Of a stretch of DNA of 64,000 nucleotides, positions 62,925 to 64,000 are shown in pieces. The notes beneath the pieces are model-generated. The model was not told the DNA's origin and made no database searches. It saw only the letters and a program-made list of their open reading frames with translations. A program made the position numbers and the translations under genes. This DNA comes from DASZUK01 sp963745595 (GTDB taxonomy: Bacteria; Actinomycetota; Acidimicrobiia; Acidimicrobiales; RAAP-2), in NCBI GenBank assembly GCA_963745595.1, contig CAVUYB010000007.1:434001-498000 (forward strand), in the 5' to 3' direction. Numbering within the stretch: the stretch's first letter is position 1; each line of letters starts with the position of its first letter.

Positions 62925-64000
62925 GGCTGCAGGTCGAGCTGGAGCATGCGGATGGCGTTGCCGCGCACGATCTTGCGGATCGCGTCGTCCGGGAGGCCGG
63001 CCATCATCTTCTCGGCCACCTCCTTCGTGTTCGGCCACGTCGAGTCGGTGTGCGGGTAGTCCGTCTCGAACGTGATGTTGTCCACGCCGACCCGGTCGAG
63101 CGAGTCCAGCCCGTGCTGGTCGCGGAAGAAGCAGCCGTAGACCTGGCGGTAGTAGTAGCTCGACGGCGGCTCCGGCACGATGTCGCGCACGCCGCCCCAC
63201 GCCCGGTGCTCGCTCCACACGTCGTCGGCCCGCTCGAGGATGTACGGCAGCCAGCCGATCTGGCCCTCCGAGTAGGCCAGGCGGAGGTCGGGGAAGCGGA
63301 CGAGGACGCCGGAGAACAAGAAGTCGGCCAGCGACGCCATCGCGTTGCCGAACGACAGCGTCGCCGACACCGCCACCGGCGCGTCACCCGACGTCGCCGG
63401 CATCTTCGACGACGACCCGATGTGCATGCAGACGACCGTCCCCGTCTCCGCACAGGCCGTGAAGAACGGGTCCCAGTACCCCGAGTGGATGCTCGGCAGG
63501 CCGAGGTGCGGCGGGATCTCGCTGAAGCAGACGGCGTGCACGCCGCGCTCGGCGTTGCGTCGGACCTCGGCGGCCGCCAGCTCGGCGTCCCAGAGCGGGA
63601 TCAGGCACAGCGGGATGTTGACGCCGCCGCTCTCGCCGCACCACTCGTCGACCATCCAGTCGTTGTACGCCACGATGCACGCCAGCCCGAGCTCGCGGTC
63701 GGTCGTCGCCTCCGTGAACGTCTGGCCGCAGAACCGCGGGAACGTCGGGAAGCACAGCGACGCCTCGACGTGGTTCATCGCCATGTCCGCCGCCCGGGCC
63801 GCCACGTCGTAGCAGCCCGGCCGCATCTCGTCGTACGTCATCGGCGTCATCGTCATCTCGTCCCGGTCGTAGCCGACCGCCGCGACGTGGCGCTTGTGCA
63901 CGTAGACGAGATCCTCGAAGACCCAGCAGTCCGCCTGCGGGACCCTCGGGGTCCCACGTGATGTCGTAGACGCCGCCGCCGATGTGCTTCATCGGGCCGA
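62921..64000 (-). CDS. Amidohydrolase-family protein (ACMSD/decarboxylase-like), 5' end beyond right edge, one-base frameshift near 63941
   Basis: Reads leftward from beyond the window edge; MKHIGGGVYDITWDPEG then, after one surplus base at ~63941, PQADCWVFEDLVYVHKRHVAAVGYDRDEM, so ~360 residues are visible. Amidohydrolase_2 features: NDWMVDEWCGESGG, GVHAVCFSEIPPHLGLPS, VCMHIGSSS (metal or catalytic His), FPDLRLAYSEGQIGWLPYILERAD and ITFETDYPHTDSTWPNTKE (catalytic Asp). Relatives decarboxylate or hydrolyse aromatic or carboxymuconate compounds. The true start is not in the window; homologous proteins have ~60 more N-terminal residues including the HxH metal site. Coupled to the LLM oxidoreductase downstream. 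Confidence 0.83.

Overview
The window is very GC-rich, gene-dense, actinobacterial-type DNA. GTG and TTG starts are frequent, neighbouring genes often share ATGA, GTGA or TTGA stop/start overlaps, and the content includes two LLM-type (F420/flavin) oxidoreductases, a mycothiol-type PIG-L deacetylase and several giant secreted TIG/Ig-repeat proteins carrying a 42-residue GYW..DGG..FGDA repeat. My best guess, from content rather than a search, is an uncultured member of the Actinomycetota, perhaps class Acidimicrobiia. No rRNA, tRNA, CRISPR array, integrase or intact insertion sequence was seen.

Layout. 1-1928: 5' part of a secreted Gly-rich/TIG protein, cut by the left edge. 2143-8163: small-molecule enzymes (alpha/beta hydrolase, quinone oxidoreductase, SnoaL-like, LLM oxidoreductase, FMN hydroxy-acid oxidase, AMP-forming acyl-CoA synthetase). 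8222-17254: a ~3,000-residue surface protein (Gly-rich, Ig-like, uncharacterised beta-rich region, kelch propeller, C-terminal membrane anchor). 17533-19532: Fic protein and a three-gene toxin-antitoxin-like operon. 19753-26772: SGNH hydrolase convergent with a tightly coupled six-gene operon (histidine phosphatase, ComA-like phosphosulfolactate synthase, VOC protein, acyl-CoA ligase, two acyltransferase-3 membrane proteins). 27000-31614: membrane-anchored hypothetical protein, then a DHA2 exporter/MarR pair with a partial tandem duplication around a RES-toxin remnant. 31668-40732: PIG-L deacetylase, then a probable polyamine/GABA catabolism locus (alanine dehydrogenase, aldehyde dehydrogenase, Lrp regulator, class III aminotransferase, DAO-type oxidase) with a second partial tandem duplication. 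40787-41918: SnoaL-like protein and MazEF-like pair. 41988-47562: secreted protein with a six-repeat propeller-like module plus 18 TIG repeats. 47766-56663: secreted lipase-like protein, NCS1 permease, PRTase, SDR, DapB-like dehydrogenase, SRAP peptidase, Tat-exported phospholipase C. 56794-60703: secreted Ig-domain protein with the same six-repeat module. 60941-64000: cyclase/formamidase, LLM oxidoreductase, amidohydrolase (cut by the right edge).

Two themes dominate. Four giant secreted repeat proteins occupy nearly a third of the window and mix the same modules in different orders. Most other genes form short catabolic or biosynthetic operons, interspersed with toxin loci (Fic, BrnT-like/antitoxin/RelE, RES remnant, MazEF). 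The ComA-centred operon is the best candidate for an undescribed pathway.

Caution: about a dozen otherwise well-conserved genes carry a frameshift, nearly always equivalent to one extra G or C. This looks like systematic assembly error more than real decay, so those genes are annotated at their corrected extents.
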